This document shows, in pieces, positions 26,215 through 39,462 of a DNA stretch of 64,000 nucleotides. Below the pieces are notes generated by a model. The model saw nothing but the letters and a program-made list of their open reading frames with translations. It did no database searches and had not been told where the DNA came from. Source of the stretch: Acridotheres tristis (Eukaryota; Chordata; Aves; Passeriformes; Sturnidae). The DNA lies in contig CM072919.1 of assembly GCA_037013685.1 (NCBI GenBank), forward strand, positions 1,675,616-1,739,615. The letters are read 5' to 3'. Each line of letters opens with the position of its first letter. The stretch's first letter is position 1. The position numbers and the translations under genes were made by a program.

Positions 26215-28440
26215 GCAGGTGGGGTTTTGCTCCCTCTCCACCCTTCAAACAGCTCCTGCTCCTCTGGCACAAGCTTGGTCCTGCCAGCTCCTCCAAGAGC
26301 AACTGCTCCTCAGCTGCCATTATTTCTCCCTTTTTGTGAATAAAGACTGAAAAATGAGCCCAGGTTGCCATTTCCAGGTTCCCCTGCTCAGACACTGCAT
26401 GAGCACAAACATCTCAGTCAGAGCAAGGTCTTGTTTTATCCTTCCCTTGACATGCAGGATGCAAAATGCTCCTGCTGAGCCCTTCTCATTCCAGCACCCC
26501 AGTGCTGCTGCTCCAGGCCAGGCCCCTCCATGGCAGGGGCCAGAGGCAGCCAGGGGATGCTGCTGCATGTCTCCAGGGATGCAGGGACCTGCAGGACAGG
26601 ATGGAGACCCCAAAGCAGGGAGGGAGCAAATGGAGCAGACAGTCAGTGATGGTGGGACCCCCACCCTGAAAACACGGACAGGGGGAACAACCCCAGTGCT
26701 CTGTCACATGGGTATCAGGGAGGTGCCAGTGCCAGTGTATCCCAAACTTGGCATGAGGCAGGAGACAGCTCCTACAAACACCAGCAGCAGCCAAATGCTG
26801 TTGGGAACACCCCAAGTGCTGCCCTGCCTGGCAGCCGAGTGTCCCCACACCATCCTCACTCCCTGGCTGCTGTCCCCAGCCCGGCTCCGTGCCAGGGAAG
26901 GCAATGCCAGCCGTGCTGGGCTGTGCCAGCATCCTCCCAGGCACTGTCACCCTGCTCAGCCCCGGCACAGGGCTGGGGTTGGATGGAGTGTCCAAACATC
27001 CCTGTGCTGTTTCCCAGCTCACTGACAGCTTGCCAGGATTGCTGCTGGACTCTCCATCAGGACAAGCTCCCTGTGCTTCCCTGTCCTGGGCTGTGACCTG
27101 GGTGAGATCTCGATTCCCAGGAACAGGAATTCGTGGATCAGGCAGGCTCCATGGATTCGTGCCTCCCTGAGCTGCTGGCAGGGCCTCAGAGCAGAGGATG
27201 GGGCACTCTGGATGCTGATGCCAACAATTCCCTGGCTCCAAGCTCTGCCCATGGGGAAGGGAAAACTGCAGCCAGAGCTGCTCCAGGACAGAGCTCCTCC
27301 AGAGCTAAGAGGAGCCCAGACCCCAGTCCTGTGCCAAAGCCCGTCCAGACATCTGCTCCTTCTTCCCTGCTGAGCCCTCAGTTCCACCTTCCAAAAACAC
27401 CCTTCACCCCATATCATTTTAGGCTGAAAAGGCAAGAAATGAGGGTCCCTGGGGTCTGCTCCATGCTCAGCTCCACTATAACACCCCCCCACGCTGATCA
27501 TGGCACCAGGGGCTGCTGGGGGTCCCCAGGGGGATGTCCTGGCATTGTTCAGAGCTGGCAGAGCACAGTTTGATGCCCGATGTGAAGTCAGGGAATCCAA
27601 GTGTGTTTTTCCAGCTGTTGCTGCAGCTCAGAGCAGAGCACAGTTCCCAGGGGCATTGAAATGAGGACCAAAGGTGACCTGTGCCACCCTCCAAAAACAA
27701 ACCTGTGGCCCCTGCAGCTTTATTTTATCCCTTGCCTCGAGTCTGCAAAGTCAGTGGGTTTGGAGCCACACTGAGTTTGGAAAAACCCCAGAAAAGACAG
27801 GGGGGCATGGGGAGGATAGAGGTGATGGGGAGGAGCTTCAGGAGCATCCCTCAGACCTTCCCTGGCTCCTGGGGTGACACCAGCAGGTTTCTCTCTCTGC
27901 ACAGAAAAGATCCTGCAGCAGAAAGATCCTGGCTTATGCTGGGGCGTGGAGGGGATTAAATCAGAGCTGAGACAGAAACAAAGAGGCAGAAACTGGAGGG
28001 TCAAAGGAAGCCAGGGATGTGCCCAAGCCTCAGCTCTGGTGATCAGGCAATTAGCAAGCCAAGCATGAGAATAAATAATCCAGCTGAAACAGGGAGAGCA
28101 GGACAGAGCTGGGGGTAAGAAGGAAGGAAATCAATCACCAGACATAATGGAGAATTATCCAGGAGAGAGTTCTTCCTAATCCCATCAGGAGCTGGCTGGG
28201 AAATAAATTCTCCTGGCTCTGCTGCTCTCAGCACGTTTTTCTGGGTCAGGGCTGGGCTGGGCAGGCAGGAGGGCAGGGCTGGAGGAGCAAAGGCAGAACC
28301 AATGGCTGGGTGGGCACTGAGGACACCCTGCAGGGTCCCTACAGAGCATCTTCCCACCCCACAGGACCTGGCACACACCTCGAGGGTCCTCAGGCCTCAA
28401 GTCATCACAAGAATACCACCTATAAGTAAACACAAAACCA
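26215..28440. other. intergenic, nothing recognised
   Basis: Unique DNA without a convincing exon, RNA gene or transposon. Frames of up to about 250 aa overlap on both strands and have no family features. Confidence 0.4.
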
Positions 28441-28915
28441 AAAAGCAAATTTAACCATGTACAGTATTATTTATTACGTGTAATTTGGTTTTTGAGTAAA
28501 GATAATTTTATGAATGGGTTTGTTTGTACAGGCAGAATTGATTTAAATTGTTTTTTTAAACAGATTTTTGATATGTATTATTGGGATTTTGTTTTTGTTT
28601 ATTGTATGTAAGGATTTAGATTGGGTAGGGCCTGCTCAGTTGGTAGAGTTTTGGGTGTTAATTAATTAGGTGGTTTTTGTCAGATGTTGTTTATAATTTT
28701 TGAAAGATTTCTTTATTTAATGTTTTTAAGGTGGTTTTTAATAGTTTATTGTATTTTTAATTTTGTTTGAAGCTGGTGTATGGTAGGGGATACGGTACAC
28801 TTATTTAATGTTACGTTTTTTAGTTTAGGCGTTGATAAAGCTGTTTTTGAAATGCGTTTTATTGTTTGATTTCATTTTTTTAGGGGTATTATGTTTTTAC
28901 AGGATTGTAAAGTGG
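28441..28915. other. T/G-rich, C-depleted island of unknown origin
   Basis: Composition changes abruptly here. In 28501-28920 I counted 21 C in 420 bases (5 percent), with G near 20 percent and T near half, while both flanks are ordinary GC-rich DNA. No frame of 60 aa exists in it. At 28628-28690 the top strand has CTGCTCAGTTGGTAGAG, close to a tRNA A-box/D-arm, then TGTTAAT in the anticodon-loop position and GGTTTTTGTC where a B-box would be. The acceptor stem does not pair, so this is at best a decayed tRNA-like segment. Possibilities are an old 3' UTR, an unknown repeat, or heavy-strand-like organelle DNA. Confidence 0.6.
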
Positions 28916-28919
28916 CCAA

Positions 28920-31900
28920 GTGACCGTCCCCAACAGCTCTGGCAGAGCCCAGCTGGGCTGTGACCACGGTGGCCACGTTCCCGATGTCACCCTCGTGTCC
29001 CTCTCAAGGCTGCTCAAGCAGATTTTCCTGGCAAGGCACAGGAATGGGGAGGGGAGCATGAAAGGAGCCAGGCTGGGCCACCACGGAACGTCCCCACGTG
29101 TGACTTCAGGGCTGGCTGGAGACCATGGAGAGCTCCCACAGGAGTGATTTTGGTGAGTGGCAGCTGCTGCTCCTCCTGCTCGGCAGCCCCGGGTCCTGGG
29201 CAGGATCAGCCCTTCCGTGGTGTCTGCACAGAGCTGCCTCCCCACGCCACGATCCCAGCCCAGCCCCAGCAGCCGTGGCCACAGGGCTCTGCAGCCTCTC
29301 CCACGTGGGAACTCCCAGCCCTCGCAAACTCCACGGAACCCCAGAGCCGAGGATTCCCTGAGCCACAGCTCCAAGGAGACAAAAGGAGAGAAGCCACTGC
29401 TTATTTTTAGAGACAACCTTATGATTCCTGAGCACGTGGCCCAGGCAACACTGCACAGGCAGCCCCAGATTGGCCACAATCTGCTTTTCTTCTTGACAGA
29501 CATCACGTCTGAATCTCTATCTCCACAAGATGCTCCCAGGAGAGGAGACATTTAGAGACGACCACAATGTACAACATTTCTGAAAGGTCACTGCCTGCAC
29601 CAGGCAACGAGGAGCAGGAGCCACTCATCAGCAACAGGGGTTTGGGGAGGTGTTTAATATTCTGTGAGCATCTCTATTTCTCTACCGAAGTGGATAACTC
29701 TTCTAAAAGTAGGGGAGGGGGGCAGGGCAGGTGGGTGCTGGGCTCTTGTTTCCACCCAAGGTGGGTTGACTGAGCCACCAGTCAGAGCTGAATCTCCACT
29801 GCTTCTGGGAAAGGGTGGCTGAGAGTGAACCTGACCTGGGCCTCAACAGCCTCAGAACCTGCTGGACCACACGAGAGCAGAGGCTGAGCTTGGTTCCCCC
29901 TCTTCAGCTGCATCCCAGAACACCTTGTTGCCACTGAGCTGTTCCACGGATGCCACCAGGAACCCTGGAGTTGAACTTCACACAGGGGCTGTGGTCCCTG
30001 GGTGGACAGCAGGGGCTCTTTTTTTGCGGGTTCAAGTGAGAACTTTTAATTTGCAGAAGTCCATTAACATCAGGGGCAGGATAAGGAGGGGTTGGGAGGC
30101 AATGCAGGGTCACACCCCATGGCCCACAGCACTGGGAATTCCTGATGTTTTCCCATCCCAGCCTGTCACCAGGACCAGGTGCTGGCCACAGCCCCCAAGG
30201 TGTCCTTGTCCCTGAGCAGCAACACAGCCAGGAGAGGCCCCAGCAGCAAGGTGACAGCCCAGGTCTAGGAGACTCCCACTGCAAACCCAGCTTTGTCCTC
30301 TCCCACCAAAGCTGGGCTTTGCCAAGGTCCCCATTGCAGCCCAAAGGTGCCCATCCAAACCAACCTGTGGCCAAGGCTTGCCCAGTCTCAGATTTCTCCC
30401 CAGCCTGGGAGTGGGGACAAGGAACCCAAACCCCTGGCAACTGTCCTGGCACCTCAGTTGTAGGGCCCACCTGACATTTGTTGCTGCTGGATGTACAAAC
30501 CATGAGAGCCCAGCAGCACAGATGTGACAGTCACCACAGGCACGGACAGAGAAAGGCAGGGCCAAGCTCCTGCCCCCACAGAGACACAAACACAGAGCAT
30601 TAAATGAGAGAAGGGCATTTGCTCCTTCCTCTGCAGCTGCCTCCCCCTCCTGCCTCTCTCCTGAGCTCATCCCTCACCTCCTGCACCAAAACACAGCCTG
30701 GGAGCACACCAGGAGCAAAGCCAGAGCACCGAGGGCAGCGTGGCTGAAGGGACCCGGGAGGGGACAGAGGGAATGTGCCAGAGCCTGGCCAGGCAGGACA
30801 TGCCCAGGCCGTGCTGGGGACACCTCCGGGGGTGATGTGTCCCCCATCACCCAGAGCAGCAGGGAGGGTCCCTGTGCCTGCGCTGCTCCAAGGCAGGAGC
30901 TCGGTAAGGAGGGAGCTGCGGGGCAGGATGATGAATAACGAGGCAGGGGCTGTGACGAGGCTCCTTTCGGAGCGCTGATGATGACGCTGCTCGGGGGCGT
31001 GCGGAGCGCTGGGGATGCTGACGTGCAGCCACCCCCCAGTGCCAGCACTGGTCCCAGTCTGGCCAGCGGTGGCCAGCAGAGCCCTGCCCTGCTGCTGGAC
31101 GGTGATTTCCCGGGGATTTCAGTGCCAGCTGCCTCCCACGGGCTTTGCCCCAGTACACGACCTCATTTGTCCAGCCGGCCCCGCCGTGCCAGCCCTCGTT
31201 AGATCAGCTCGTTCATTAAGCTCAGCACTTCAGTGATGCTGGCCTGAGCCCCTCAGGGGGCTGGCACATAAATCACACCCTGATCGCTGTCACTGGCTGC
31301 CAGTGCTGGACCTCTGATGGCAAAATCTCCTCCTAATCCCTCACCTGAACTGTGGTGACACCGGTCAGGGCAGTCCCAGCCACCCCTCCGAGCTCCTGGA
31401 TAAAACAATGGCTCTTTGCAGCCTCGACCCTCAGGAGGGACCCTGCTCCCGAGGGCTCAGCCCATGGGAGCCTTCACCCATGGCAGGGGGTGCCCAGCAA
31501 GCCCAGCTTCCCTCTGGAGACGGAGCCCGGAGTCCTGGCTGCTGCCAGCCAATCTCTGCACCTTGGCAGGGAGATCCATCATTCCAGAGGCTTTAATCCA
31601 ACTAGACTGCTGGACATTTGGGCAGAGGAGCAGACTGACAGGCCAGACTGATGGACAGCTGCCTGCTCCAAGGCCAGCAGGGACAGGCAGCTGTGGCTGG
31701 AAAACAGCCCGGGCCCAGCAGGACTGCTCAGCTCTGCAGGAAGCAGCTCCGAGCTCTGGGAGCAAAGCTCTGCGGGGGCAGGGGGGGCACGGGGCAGAGG
31801 TGGAGCCCCTGCCCTGCTTGGAGTGGGAATTCCAGCCAGGAGGAGCACAGTGACAGCTTTCCCTCCTGCTCCCAGCCCTGCTCAGCATCAGTCCCTGGCT

Positions 31901-34900
31901 GAGTGCATTTTTAAAGACCTGTCTACAGCTGCTGCTTCATCGGAGATTTTATTGCCATCCCAATTATGATCATGGGAGCAGCGAGAGCAAAATGCCATTA
32001 CAGGGGTGAAATGGCTCCTGACATCCCAATCCATCCCTGTGGCGCCAGGCGGGAGCGGGACTGGGACCAAGTGCCTGAAATAATCCTGGAGAGGGGAGGG
32101 GGACAGGGGGTTCACCCCAGCCCTGCTGAGACCCCTCCTGCCTCGCTGCCCAGATTCCAGAGGGGCCCAGCAGAGCCCGGGGGGGTCCAGCTGTGCCATC
32201 CCCACAACTCCCCCGGGCTGCAGGATGGCAGTGGTGACATTTGGAGCGAGACATGCTGGCATCAGTCCCCAGATCTGCGGCTGCAGGGCATCAGCTGGGG
32301 CACCAGGACAGCAGCTCCTTTCCCATGTGCAGCCCCAAGAGGATCCCAAAATCAGAAATCTCCATGGTGGCAGGGAAAGGGGACAGCAGGGCCTTGTGGC
32401 TTCACTCCCTGTCCAGCATCTGGACAGCAGAGCAGGGGCAAAGCCTCCAGAGCTCCTCTCCCAGCTGATGCACTCCCAAATCTCAGGAAATCCATCCAAA
32501 CCCCAAACCACTGCCCCTCAAACGGATGCTGCACAGGGATCCTGGCAGAGCCAAGGCTGAGGGGCCAACAGTGGCCAAGGCTGGGGTCCCTGCAGGGGCC
32601 CCACTGCTGCCTGCCACCAACCCTGAGCAAGTAGCCGAGCTCAGCACCTCAGAGCTTCACATCCCAGCTCCACCAGAGCGACTTCTTGCTCGTTCTGGGG
32701 TGGTGACAACAGGCTGGGGATCTCCCAGTTGGACCACAGGATAACTGTCTGGCCCAGTGCTCCTGCTGCACAAGGAGGTGGGGACAAGGAGGGGGCTAAT
32801 GCCACCAAGCAGGGGTGGCCATGAGGTAAAAATGAGCTGGATTTTGAGTGTCCCAGTGCACAATCCCCAATCCTCTGGAGCCCAGGGAGTTCTCACCGTT
32901 CTGCAGGTCCAGGGCCGCTCCGACATTGGGATCTGCTGAGGCATTGGAGCCTGGGAATGTTCATGAGGTGAAGTGTCCAGCACAGCCAGCCTCGGCTCCT
33001 CTGCACAGAAAGCACAAGGAGACCCCTGTCAGTCACCTTCCCCCAGTGTCTGCCGCAGAAATCCCAAATAAACTCCTCCAAAGCCCAGGGATGTGGCACC
33101 CAGGCACTTCCCAGAGAGGGGGAGCATCCTCAGTGCTGCTCCAGCCAGATGTGTGACCTCACCATTGCAGCTTGCCCAGTTTTATCTATATAAACATATA
33201 TAAAAATATAAAATTACGTCACACTTTGTGCCCTGAAGGATCCTCTCCCCCCCAGGAGAGTGTCGGAGCCCAGCCCTGCCGTGGGTAGCTCTGGGTGGAG
33301 CCGGGAAGACGCGGCCCTGCCCTTTGGGAATCCTGCAGGGAATGCAGGAGGGGAATGAACCCACCCAGTGCGTGCCCACAGCCCAGGAGGCCTCGAATCT
33401 GCGGAGATTTCATCCAACCGTGCAAGCAGAATTGTCACTGCCCGGACTCCCAGCCCCGTGTCCACCCCTTGGGCATTTTAGGGGACTTGGAGGGGTCGGG
33501 AGATGCTCCCAGCACTGATGCAGCACATGCTGAACAAATGATTTGCTGTGGTTTTACTGAATTGCTTTGAACTCTCTGGCTCAAGCTTAATTTGCCTGTT
33601 GCAAAGAAAGAGGGAATTTAAATAGCTCCTTTTGTGCAGAAATCCTGGTTAACAGCCCTCAAATGTCCTCGACGCGGGTCCTGCTCAGCGACACCCACGC
33701 AGAGACGCTGCAGCTGCAGCTCAGCTCAGCTCTGTGCCTGCTCCAGACCTCGCTCAGGGCTGGAAGGTGAGGTTTGGGTGGGCAGCAGCAGCAACCAGGG
33801 GGGTTAACTCCTGCTGGGAGAGGCTTGGGGAGCCTTAGGTGAAGGAGGTTTCCACGGCAGGGATTTGCTGGGGAAGAGGAGCCGGCTCTGCAGCAGCAGA
33901 TGGCCCCGGGGGCACAGGGATCACACCCCTGGCACATCCCGGAGCCAAGAATCCCGGCAGGATGGAGCTCTCCAAACCCCAGTGGTGTCCACAAGCTGCT
34001 TGTGGATGGGTAAATCCTCCCTTTGGGGTTCCCACAGAACTGACAGCGCCCAGCGCTCTGGAAAGGATAAAATTCCTCCAGGAAAGCAGCACCAGCCCAA
34101 AGCTGAAGCCAGAGGGATTCCCTGCAAACCTGCAGGTTTGGGCTCAGCCGTGCAGGGACAGTGCTGAGGGTTCCACACTCCTGCTCACCTGTGACTCCAA
34201 CCAGTGCCCAGCAATCCCAGCCCATTCCCCACTCCAGAACACCTTCCCATTGTCTGCTCTGCCTGAGGGACACATTCTTCTCCCTGGAATGGCAGGAACC
34301 CACATTCCCAGCTCCCAGAAGGTCCCAGGGTCAGTGGGATACACTGAGCCCTTCACCCCGTCAGTCCCTGGGTGGCAGGGATGCAAATCCCATGTGGGAT
34401 GCAGGCAACTCAGTCAGAAATGCTCCCCAGTAAAGGAACAGCACTAAACCCCCCCAGCAACAGAAATCCCCTGCCCTGGGCACGCCAGAGGTTCCTGCTG
34501 GAGCCAGGGGATGCACCAGCCCCTCCAGGAGGAAGGGCTTGGACAACAGGGACAGCTCAGGGCTGGCAGGAGGGAAAAGCCCAGGAGCACAGCAGGATCC
34601 ATCTCCTCAGGAACCTGCCCTGCAGCACACACGTGTGGGAGTAACTCCGACCCAGCACCTGAAATGAAAGCAAGAATGATCCAAACCAAGTCCTGAGATG
34701 CAAAAACGATCCAGAAACACCTGAGCCTGCCCTCAGCACCTGCAGGGAGGAGCTTGTGGCACCTCCAGCAACTGCAGCTGGTGCAATCCCACAAGGAATT
34801 TGCCTCCAGGAGATGCAGTGTGTGCTCTGAGGGACAGGGGCTGATGTACACAGATCTGCTGTGGATCCCTGGTGCTGCTCCAGTCCTGGGAGATGGGATA

Positions 34901-35840
34901 ACTGGGAGGGAAGTGGGTTTGGTTCACCTGCAGCACCACGTGTGGGACTCACACACTCAAATATTCCAGCAGGGATGGAGCCAGCGCCATCCAAGGGTTA
35001 ATCCCAACCACAACAGCTCAGCTGCTGCTCCCCATGGCCAGGCTCCAGCCCCGGGGATGGAGAAGGTAAAATTTCAATCCAATTCCAGCAGGCTGGACAC
35101 AGCCACGTATTTACTGCAGTCAGCCCAAAGGTGCTCAGCTCCTGGCACTGAGCAGCCTCTCCTGCCCTCTCTGAAAAGCTTCACTCCCAGCCCTGCCTGA
35201 GCATCAGAAATGGGATTTAAGCTCACTCAGAAACCACCTGGGCTTGGCTTGTCAGGTGAGCCCATCTTTCCCAGCCCTGGGAATGAGCACGGGCTCAGTT
35301 GATGTCTTGGCATTTGTTTTTGGCAGCTCCCGGGTCACTTAGCAACCTCTGTCTCAGGTTACCTCCGGGGGTTTTGTCTGCAAATACATTTTAATCCTTG
35401 TGAAAGGGGACACACCAGCACGTGGGTGAAGTGGCTAAAGCCTCCTTCGGTCCCACGTGGTGACACCAGCACAGCTCCCTGGCCCTGTGTGTGTTTGTGC
35501 CAACAGGGCTGTTGTCACTTCCTGCTCCTGTGCTTTGTGTTTTACTCCAAACTTGGATTTGAACTCTTTTCTGGGCTACCCATTGGAGGAGCCAGGAGAG
35601 GATTCTCCTCTCCCTGGGTACCACACAGGACCTGCTTCTCCATCAAGGAGCTTCCAGTTCTGCACACAAGACCCCCTTGAATAAAGAAATTCAGCAGCAA
35701 ATCCAAAGGCCAAACAGGACCCAAGAGTCCTGGAAATCAGCAGAAACCTCCAGAGAACCAGACCAAGGTGCCCAAGTTGAGCTCTTGTAAGGCAGGAGCA
35801 TCCCTTGGGCTGTGCACAGCAACTCTTCCGTGCATGGCAG
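28920..35840. other. long intergenic stretch, nothing recognised
   Basis: About 7 kb with no supported exon, RNA gene or repeat family. An AT-rich patch with TATATAAAAATATAAAATTACG at 33183-33222 stands out and could be a transcript 3' end or simple low complexity. The many short overlapping frames lack splice support and family motifs. Confidence 0.4.
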
Positions 35841-35847
35841 CAAATCT

Positions 35848-36485
35848 GGCTCATCTCAGAGCACTGCAGAAAGGGACCTGGGGGTCCTGGTCGGTGGCAA
35901 GTTGGATCTGAGTCACTGCTGGCAGCCCAAAGGGCCACCGTGTCCTGGGGGGCACCAGGCCCAGGGAGGGATTGTCCCACTCTGCTCTGCACTGGGGCAG
36001 CCTCACCTCCAGGGCTGGGGGCACCTTGGGCACCACAAGATCAGAAGGACCCAGAGCTGTTGGAGAGTGTCCAAAGGAGGGACACGGAGCTGGGGAAGCT
36101 CTGAGGAGCAGCTGAGGGCACTTGGCTCGTTCAGCTGGAGCAGAGGAGACTGAGGGGAGACTCCTCGGGGGCTGCAGCTCCTCCCGAGGGGAGGCACAGG
36201 GGCAGGGGCTGAGCTCTGCTCTGGGCCAGGGCCAGGAGCCCAGGAAGGGCTGGAGCTGTGCCAGGGCTTGGCATGGAGCTCAGGGAAAGGTTCTTCCCCC
36301 CGAGGGTGCTGGGCACTGCCCAGGCTCCCCAGGGAATGGTCCCGGCCCCAAGGCTGCCAGAGCTGCAGGAGCGTTTGGACAGCGCTCTCAGGGATGCTCA
36401 GGGTGGGATTGTTGGGGGGTCTGTGCAGGGACAGGGGCTGCACTGATCATCCCTGAGGGATCCAGCTCAGGATATTCTGGGATTT
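35848..36485 (+). mobile_element. CR1 LINE, longest copy (end of RT ORF plus 3' UTR)
   Basis: About 640 bp. The first 220 bp decode as the degenerate end of the CR1 reverse-transcriptase ORF (GGACCTGGGGGTCCTGGTCG ... TCTGCACTGGGGCAGCCTCACC). The rest is the young-type 3' region, nearly identical to 0.87-1.29 kb. It ends near GATATTCTGGGATTTTATC. Confidence 0.88.
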
Positions 36486-36489
36486 TATC

Positions 36490-39265
36490 ATTCCGTGGAC
36501 CCCAGGACACCTGATAGTGCCCAAATCCAGCTGGTGTCACACAGCCTTGGTATCCAGGAGCATTAAGCCAGGCTTTTGCTCATTAGTGTAATTAATGTCA
36601 GATTTCCCAGCCAGCTGAGCTTCCAGCTGACCTTTAGTTATTGAAATATGAACAACAAAAATGACACATTACCACGGGGAGGTGTCACACGCTGCTCATT
36701 TGAAATCCTGTCTCAGTGACAGGCCCCCAAAGAGTTTCTTTCTGCAAAAGTAAATGGGAAAATTTGGAAAATGCTCAAGCAAGGAGGAAAAATTCAACTC
36801 CACAGCAGCACAGCAGGGACACAGCATCTCCCAGCTTTAGGGGCACAGCCAGAAATGATCCCAGGGAGACAAATGGAGGGAGAAATGAGGCAGAGCTGTT
36901 AAAAATGAAACAGAGGAAAGAAGATCTGTTTCTTAGAGTCTTGGGAAAGTCACTGAGGTGGAGACAGCTGAGCCAGGACTGAGGCAGCAGGGACAGGGCC
37001 CCAGGCCATGGAGTGATCCCTGCACAGGGACAGCTCTGCCCAGCATGAACTCAGGGGCAGCAACAGCCTGAGCCAGAGAGAACCTCGGGGCAGGAAAAAA
37101 AACGCCAAAAACCCGGCAGCATTGTCTGGTGCTGGATGAGCCTGACCCACCAGATCACAGCCCCATTTGTCACTGCAACAGCAACAACCTGGCCCTGGAT
37201 TTCCAGAGGTTTGCAGATGTTGCTGCAGGCTGAGCAAGGCAGGGGAAGGCAGTGGTGCCAAATCCCATCAGGACACTCCCGATGGGAATTGCTTTGCCAC
37301 AAGGCTGGGGCTGGATGTAAAAGTGACCCTGAAGGTAAGAGGAGAAACCAGTTCCTGAAATGTGGAGGGCCCAACCTCCAGAATAACTGCTGGAATGACT
37401 TCCAGAGCACTGGGCATGGCTGGCAGGGATGTTGGCATCACCCACTGCACTTCCCTGGGAGCAGCCCCAGGCTCCTACTCCTCATCATGCCCAGGAATAA
37501 GGACTAAGGAAGGCAGGATTATCTCCCCCCCCTCCATTAGTCACACTTGGTTAATATTCCTGCTTATGGAAAAAGGTCACAGTTTCTCTCTCATTTATGT
37601 CACTCCACCTTCCATTTGCAATTGCAGGGTTCTGCTCCTTTTCCATCCCTAATTAATGTCCAATTACAGGGCCCTGCCCCAGCCCACCACCAGGCACAGG
37701 TCCTGGGCCGTGCTGCCTCTCTGGGGTCTCCCTGTGGAAAACTGACCCAAGAACAGCCCTTTTTCCTCTGGCAGCACGGCAGGAACCAGATGGACTTGCC
37801 TTCAAATGAGATTTAAATGGAAAAACACAAAATAGCTCCTTGTGCCAATGAGGAAGGGTTGGTGTCCAGCTGTCCTGAGCACGGGAAGGTCAGCCTGGGT
37901 GACCCTCTGGAAAAGGAGGCCAGAAGCACCAAGCACCCTCGTGGTTTGCTCCTCTGGCTGCACCACTGAGAAGGGCTTGGAAATGATTCCTTCCACTCTT
38001 CCTGAGGGAAAACAATCTGCTCACCTTCCTTTATGTTGTTTATAAAAGTTTTCTTTATGCCCTTTAAGTTTTAAGCCTGCCTTGCTTTTGCTCCTAACCC
38101 CCTCTCACAGCAGGAAAGGAATATATGGAAATTGGCAAATCAAACCCCCTACACTGAGATATTCCACCCTGGAGATGTGGCTGAGGGAGTTTGGATGCTC
38201 AGGGAGAGCCCCTTGAGCTTCCCTGCCCTGCAAACCTCTGCTGCAGTGAGGAGCACTGTGAGGACTGTGCTCAGGAGGCTTCAGAGGATGGAAAAAAGTC
38301 TGAATCCCCCTCAGTCCATGCTCCATCCCCAGTGGTGGCACCTGGCCCAGCAGCTCCTGTCACAGCCATGGCTCCAGCCAGGGGAGCTGATCCCACAGAG
38401 CAGCCATCGACACCCTCCTGGCTATTTCCGTTTATAGATGAACCCCCTCATCCTCCTGGACTGAAACAGGAAAAACAATCAAGGCTTTGGGGGAGCTTTC
38501 TGGATGGGAATTGAGTTGGAGATCAGGAGCATCCCCCACTGCAAGTCGCTGTTCCTGCTCCTGCTTCCCTCCCGTGCCTGCTGGGATTTGCTGTGTGGCA
38601 CAGCCACGATGTCCCACACTCCCAGCTCTGAAGCCAGCAGGGGCTTCTCCTCCTCCCTGGCAGCAGCAGGACTGTCCCCACCACCCAAAGTCCCCCCAGT
38701 TCCCACACAACTCTCTGGGAACATCAGGGTCCTGTGCCGTGACAGGGACAGAGCTTGGGCTCAAATGCACCCAAGGTCAACAAGAGGCAGAGAGGGACAA
38801 TATTTGGTTTAAATTTTTCCTGAATTCCCTTCCCACTGAATATTTTCTCTTCTCCTTTCCAAGAACTTGCATTATTTCTCCCTGTCTCCCTCTAGCAACG
38901 GTATCTGGGAGAAACAATGAATTTTTAATAGGAGGGGGCGGTGGGAAGAGGCAGACCCTGAGGCAAGAAGAGAAAACATTGATCTGTTAAATCACCCCCA
39001 TCAGCAGGAAACCACATTTAAGGGAGAGGGAGCCACGTGAGGACCACACAGCAGGGTCGTGGTCCCCTCTTTTCTCTGAACTCAGCAGAAGCTCTACAAG
39101 CCCCAGCCAGGGTGAATCCTGCTCAGAGAAGCCCTCCCAGCCACTCCCCACACCCCTGGCCATGGCTGATGTGGGTGCAGGACCCCCAGGCAGCTCCTTG
39201 CACAGGGAGGGGAACCCTCCAGCCCTCCTGCCCCCCAGCACTGGGGTTGTTCCTCTGCAGCACCT
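36490..39265. other. intergenic; one AT-rich candidate regulatory patch
   Basis: No gene was recognised. At 36560-36690 there is a non-repetitive stretch rich in homeodomain-type TAATTAATG and GAAATATGAACAACAAAAATGACA sequence, unlike its surroundings. It could be a conserved non-coding element, but this rests only on composition. Confidence 0.3.
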
Positions 39266-39269
39266 TCCC

Positions 39270-39462
39270 TGGGAGGGAGCCCTGGCACAGGGTGCCCAGA
39301 GCAGCTGTGGCTGCCCCTGGATGCCTGGAAGTGCCCAAGGCCAGGTTGAACATTGGGATTGGAGCAGCTTGGGACAGTGGAAGGTGTCCCTGCCATGGCA
39401 GGGGTGGCACTGGATGAGTTTTAAGGTCCCTTCCAACCCAAACCATTGGTGAATCCATGATC
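39270..39462 (+). mobile_element. CR1 LINE 3' end fragment
   Basis: CTGGCACAGGGTGCCCAGAGC, GCCTGGAAGTGCCCAAGGCCA, GTCCCTGCCATGGCAGGGGT and AAGGTCCCTTCCAACCCAAA, in plus orientation, ending at the GAATCCATGAT-type tail. Confidence 0.82.
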
